From Chryseobacterium indologenes (GTDB lineage: Bacteria; Bacteroidota; Bacteroidia; Flavobacteriales; Weeksellaceae): a DNA stretch of 64,000 bases. Position numbers and translations under genes: made by a program. Each line of letters opens with the position of its first letter. Positions within the stretch are counted from its first letter, which is position 1. The DNA lies in assembly GCA_002439165.1 (NCBI GenBank), contig DJTE01000011.1, positions 50,348 through 114,347 on the forward strand, given 5' to 3'. Positions 60,308 to 64,000 of this stretch are shown in pieces. Under the pieces are notes generated by a model. The model had not been told where the DNA came from and did not search any database. It was given only the letters and a program-made list of their open reading frames with translations.

Positions 60308-61852
60308 TTATTTGCTGATGAGAAGTTTTTCAGACAAGATTATTTTATTCTTATGCAGTATCTGAATAAGATAGGTACCGGTTGTAAATGCTCTGAGATC
60401 CATTGAGATTTTCTGATCACTGTATTTCTGCGTGAATACTTTTCTTCCGGACATATCAGTGATACTTACGGTTGTATTGCCGGGCAAAGAACTGATATAT
60501 ACAAAATCTTTTGCCGGATTCGGATAAATATCAGGCTTATGAATAAGGTTGTTTTCAGCAGTGCTTAATTGATCGGATTTTAGTTTTACGATCCAGGCAT
60601 CACTGCTTCCGTGGTGTCCTGTAATATCTCCGTCTGCGGACTCTGCTGTGCCTGCCAGTATATATCCTCCATCAGAAGTCTGCTGAATAGAATATAGAGT
60701 GTCAAAAGCACTTCCTCCCAATGCTTTTTGCCATTGCATATTTCCTTCAGCATCTAATTTGATGATTCCATAATCAGCAAGTCCGTGATTTCCTGTAATA
60801 TTTCCGTCTATGGATGCGTATTCCCCGGCCATAATATAGCCTCCGTCTGATGTCTGTTGGACAGAATAAGCATAATCATTACCGCTCCCTCCAAGATACC
60901 TTTGCCATTGCATATTTCCTTCAGTATCCAGCTTGGCTATACGATAGTTGGAGACCCCAAACGTTACCGGGATTTCAGAGTTTACAGAATTGGAACCTCC
61001 GGCAACAATGTATCCCCCGTCTGATGTTTCCCGTATAGATTCCGCAGCATCAGCAAGATTTCCTGTCAGTGATTTCTCCCACTGTATGTTTCCCGAGGGA
61101 TCTAATTTTACGACCCAGAAATCCTCGTTTCCATGGTTTCCTGTAACGTTTCCATTCGTGGAAGCTGATCCGCCTGCCACAATGTAGCCTCCGTCAGAGG
61201 TCTGCTGAACAGAATTAGCTCTGTCATAGGAACTTCCTCCCAATGCTTTCTGCCATTGCAGATTTCCTGAAGAATCCAGTTTTACAATCCAGTAATCAGA
61301 AAATCCGTGATTTCCTGTAACATCTCCATCGGTAGAATAAGATTCCCCGGCAATAATATATCCTCCGTCCAAAGTCTGCTGAACAGAATTGGCTATATCT
61401 TCTTTACTTCCTCCCAGTGATTTTTGCCATTGCAGGTTTCCTGAGGGATCTAATTTTACAATCCAATAATCGGAGTACCCATGATTTACTGTAACATCTC
61501 CGTTGGCGGAAGCGGATTCTCCTGCAACAATATATCCTCCGTCAGAGGTCTGCTGAATAAAGTTGGCAGCATCATAAAGAGTTCCACCCAGTGATTTCTG
61601 CCACTGTATAGCTCCTGATGCATCCAGTTTTACGATCCAGAAATCAGAATCTCCATGATTTAGTGTAACATCCCCATTGACAGACGAAGACTGGCCTGCT
61701 ATAATATACCCTCCGTCAGAAGTCTGCTGAACAGAATTGGCCTGATCCCAGCCATTTCCTCCCAAAGCTTTTTGCCATTGTATAGAGGGAGCCTGTGCGG
61801 AAAGGAATGAAGATATGATAAGGAAGAAAAAAATAGATTTGAAATATTTCAT
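60308..61852 (-). CDS. T9SS type A protein with seven beta-propeller-like repeats (copy 1)
   Basis: 514 residues. Signal peptide MKYFKSIFFFLIISSFLSAQ. Seven tandem repeats of about 58 residues share 'QQTSDGGYIIAG', 'DVTGNHGxSDYWIVKLD' and 'GNLQWQKxLGGS' in order; they are more regular than in copy 2. Seven such repeats suggest a closed seven-bladed beta-propeller. The C-terminal T9SS type A tail has 'IYPNPAKDFVYISSLPG' and 'ITDMSGRKVFTQKYS'. Leads a two-gene unit with copy 2. Role is unknown; carbohydrate or protein binding is plausible. Confidence 0.88.
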   Translation of the reverse strand: MKYFKSIFFFLIISSFLSAQAPSIQWQKALGGNGWDQANSVQQTSDGGYIIAGQSSSVNGDVTLNHGDSDFWIVKLDASGAIQWQKSLGGTLYDAANFIQQTSDGGYIVAGESASANGDVTVNHGYSDYWIVKLDPSGNLQWQKSLGGSKEDIANSVQQTLDGGYIIAGESYSTDGDVTGNHGFSDYWIVKLDSSGNLQWQKALGGSSYDRANSVQQTSDGGYIVAGGSASTNGNVTGNHGNEDFWVVKLDPSGNIQWEKSLTGNLADAAESIRETSDGGYIVAGGSNSVNSEIPVTFGVSNYRIAKLDTEGNMQWQRYLGGSGNDYAYSVQQTSDGGYIMAGEYASIDGNITGNHGLADYGIIKLDAEGNMQWQKALGGSAFDTLYSIQQTSDGGYILAGTAESADGDITGHHGSSDAWIVKLKSDQLSTAENNLIHKPDIYPNPAKDFVYISSLPGNTTVSITDMSGRKVFTQKYSDQKISMDLRAFTTGTYLIQILHKNKIILSEKLLISK

Positions 61853-61936
61853 GCATCTTTATTATTGGTTGTCAGTGAACTAAGTTATTAAAAAATAATT
61901 TCGTTTAAATAAAAAATGAAAATATTTGACAGAAAA

Positions 61937-61975
61937 TAAAAAAGACTGTCTCAGATTGAAACAGTCTTTTATTTT
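61937..61975 (-). terminator. Terminator of the DsbD-like gene
   Basis: aaagactgt / acagtcttt stem extended by tca/tga pairs, with A-run before and T-run after. It lies 21 bases past the stop at 61990. Confidence 0.88.
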
Positions 61976-61989
61976 TTATTGCGAGATTG

Positions 61990-64000
61990 CTATTTATTCT
62001 TTTTGTAATAACTGACCCCACATTCCAGGAATTTTTTGAAATCCTCTTTCGGCATATATCCGGAAACCGGAGTGTTGATTACTTTTCCGTCAGGTGTTAT
62101 TAAAACATAATGAGGCTGGGAGTTATTATTGAAGTTTACCTGCTGGAATAAGCTCCACCGGTCACCAATCGTTTTCACTTTTTTGATCTGTCCGTCCCCA
62201 AGATCAATCTTTGTTTTCTGATCTTCAGGAAGCTCTTCCTTATCATCCACATATAAAGAAGCCAGAACAACATCGTTCTGAAGGATTGGCAGGATATCAG
62301 GTTCGCTCCATACAAATTCTTCCATTTTACGACAGTTTTCACATCCGTATCCGGTAAAGTCAATCAGGATAGGTTTGTTCTCTTTTTTCGCAATTTCAAT
62401 CGCCTTAAAGAAATCATGTTCAGGATGCATTCCTAAAATCCCGTCTTTCTCGTCATGGAAATAGCTTACATTCAGAGGAGGCAGGATTCCGCTTAACAGC
62501 TGAAGTTTCGGGCGGTCTGAAGGAATCAGTCCCTGAATAAGATAAATGACAAAACCGATTCCCAGTGCTCCTAAAATTTTTCTGGTAATAGAGATTTTCG
62601 GTTTTTTATCATCATGCGGGAATCTGATCAGCCCGAACAGGTATAAGGCAAGTCCCAAAGCGATAATAATCCATATCGCAATGAAAAGTTCTCTTTTTAA
62701 GAAGAATGTTTTGGAAACAAGATCCGCTTTGGATAAGAATTTTAAAGCTAAAGCCAGTTCAACAAAACCTAAAACCACTTTCACGGTATTCATCCATCCT
62801 CCGGATTTCGGAAGACTCTGTAAGGCCTGAGGGAATAATGCCAGCAGTCCGAAAACAATAGCCCATGCCAGCCCGAATCCTGCCAGTGCAAAAGTAAGCA
62901 GCATCGGAACGTTGGCGGAACCTGTTACGGCACTTCCCAGTAAGCTTCCCAGAATAGGACCTGTACATGAGAATGAAACAATCACAAGCGTTAAGGCCAT
63001 AAAGAAAATACCAATGATTCCTCCTGCTTCTTCCGCTTTTGAAGATTTATTGGCAATAGAGCTTGGAAGCGTAATGTCATAATATCCGAAGAAGCTTCCT
63101 GCAAAGAAGATGAATATGATGAAGAAGGCAATATTCAGCCATACGCTGGTAGAAATTTCGTTGAAAATATTTCCTGCAATCCCATCAATTAAATGGAACG
63201 GCACGCTTAATAAAACGAAGATTAAAAGGATGAAAAATCCGTAGATCAATGCATCTCTTTTACCTTTTGCTTTGTTTTTATTTCCTTTGGTAAAGAATGA
63301 AACCGTTAATGGAATCATTGGGAAAACGCAGGGTGTTAATAGGGCAATTAATCCTCCGATGAAACCCAAGAACAGATAAGTCCAGTAATTTTCATCCACC
63401 TTTGTTGAGGCGGTCCCGCAGTCGGTCAGCGGTTTTTTGAAATCAAGCGTTTCAATTTTCAGCTGTTTGGGATCCAGTTGTGAAGCTTCAGTAATGGTTA
63501 CTTCTGCTTTTGCCGGATTTTCTGTAACTGTTTCAGCTACTTTAGCCGAGTCTTGGGCTGCCTGAGCCGTTTCATCGGTTGCCGCTGTTTCTTCAACTCC
63601 TTTTGGCGTTACTTTCTGGTTGAACTCTAACGTGTTGGGAGCCAGACAAACCCTGTCATCACAGGTCTGATAGGTGATTTCAGAAGTAACGTCTGCCGGT
63701 TTTGCAGGGTCTTTTAATTTAAATTTCTGCTTAAAGCCCGCTGTATTGGAATAGTAGACGATTGTTCCGCCGAAAGCCTCAGAAAATTCCTCATGCTTTT
63801 TACCCACTTCGGTAAATTTTCCGATCAGCTCAATATTTTTGCCCGAAACTTTATATTCAGTAGGAATTCCTGTGTCCTCAGGAAGATCTTTGGAATAAAT
63901 ATGCCAGCCGCTTTCCATAGTGGCATTCAAAACAGCTTCATACTGATTGTTACCCAGGTCATTGACGGTGAACTTAAATTTTACGGGATTTTTAATCTGC
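61990..64000 (-). CDS. DsbD-like thiol:disulfide interchange protein (5' end outside window)
   Basis: Partial: about 670 residues are visible and the frame stays open to base 64000 (the visible N-terminal part begins QIKNPVKFKFTVNDLG). An N-terminal sensing domain with a Cys pair ('TCDDRVCLAP') precedes about eight membrane segments ('GGLIALLTPCVFPMIPLTVS'). A C-terminal thioredoxin-like domain carries the C-E-N-C motif at about 62332-62343. The protein passes electrons across the membrane to periplasmic thiols, supporting cytochrome and disulfide maturation. The Pro-Cys-Val-Phe-Pro element in the first membrane segment is typical of DsbD. Confidence 0.9.
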   Translation of the reverse strand, partial: QIKNPVKFKFTVNDLGNNQYEAVLNATMESGWHIYSKDLPEDTGIPTEYKVSGKNIELIGKFTEVGKKHEEFSEAFGGTIVYYSNTAGFKQKFKLKDPAKPADVTSEITYQTCDDRVCLAPNTLEFNQKVTPKGVEETAATDETAQAAQDSAKVAETVTENPAKAEVTITEASQLDPKQLKIETLDFKKPLTDCGTASTKVDENYWTYLFLGFIGGLIALLTPCVFPMIPLTVSFFTKGNKNKAKGKRDALIYGFFILLIFVLLSVPFHLIDGIAGNIFNEISTSVWLNIAFFIIFIFFAGSFFGYYDITLPSSIANKSSKAEEAGGIIGIFFMALTLVIVSFSCTGPILGSLLGSAVTGSANVPMLLTFALAGFGLAWAIVFGLLALFPQALQSLPKSGGWMNTVKVVLGFVELALALKFLSKADLVSKTFFLKRELFIAIWIIIALGLALYLFGLIRFPHDDKKPKISITRKILGALGIGFVIYLIQGLIPSDRPKLQLLSGILPPLNVSYFHDEKDGILGMHPEHDFFKAIEIAKKENKPILIDFTGYGCENCRKMEEFVWSEPDILPILQNDVVLASLYVDDKEELPEDQKTKIDLGDGQIKKVKTIGDRWSLFQQVNFNNNSQPHYVLITPDGKVINTPVSGYMPKEDFKKFLECGVSYYKKNK

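Noticed and set aside
1..64000. tRNA, rRNA, CRISPR arrays, integrases, transposases, att sites
   Set aside because: Looked for T-arm-like ggttcgaatcc, regularly spaced repeats and transposase or recombinase motifs by eye; none found.

Overview
The window looks like a chromosomal segment of a Flavobacteriia member, most likely Chryseobacterium or a close Weeksellaceae relative. The genome is AT-rich. Many genes are preceded by the Bacteroidetes -7 box TAnnTTTG rather than a Shine-Dalgarno sequence. Several proteins carry type IX secretion (T9SS) sorting domains, and there is a Chryseobacterium-style double-glycine leader peptide. No rRNA, tRNA, CRISPR array, transposase or prophage was found. 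Genus assignment is inference; class-level assignment is well supported.

Layout. 1-6.3 kb: an AraC regulator, a fused B12-dependent isobutyryl-CoA mutase (IcmF) and two membrane proteins. 6.6-8.5 kb: rplM-rpsI-rpsB. 8.5-12.9 kb: a six-cysteine double-glycine peptide, a GC-richer non-coding element, three members of a small secreted-protein family (C-terminal domain resembling DUF6759) around trmB, and a CarboxypepD-like secreted protein. 13.2-26.2 kb: four tandem paralogues of very large secreted proteins (IgGFc-binding-like N-terminus, Ig-like/SprB-like repeats, T9SS type B C-terminus). 26.4-32.4 kb: small hypotheticals, tsf, a fourth DUF6759-like gene, accA and gltX. 32.5-41.4 kb: surface-glycan genes (two GT2, a GT-C-like membrane enzyme, GT61, three GT4/GT1-like enzymes and a polysaccharide deacetylase). 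41.4-45 kb: rocD, a YD-like secreted protein, an orphan type VI secretion tube protein (TssD/Hcp) and a SanA/YdcF protein. 45-54.2 kb: housekeeping genes accC, accB, rpmF, yceD, pdxA, ribE, an NtrY-like kinase, trmN6, an FtsE-like ATPase, rpmH and a DHH phosphoesterase. 54.7-64 kb: a T9SS type A protein, patatin, an alpha/beta hydrolase, an orphan ExbD, two seven-repeat T9SS type A proteins and a DsbD-like protein cut by the window end.

The accessory content is about the cell surface: seven predicted T9SS cargo proteins, a glycan-building cluster, and several small secreted or membrane proteins. The most promising leads are the four-gene adhesin-like array, the knottin-like peptide at 8.6 kb, the unexplained element at about 8.93-9.06 kb, and the orphan TssD. 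No single complete, clearly undescribed multi-gene system was recognised.
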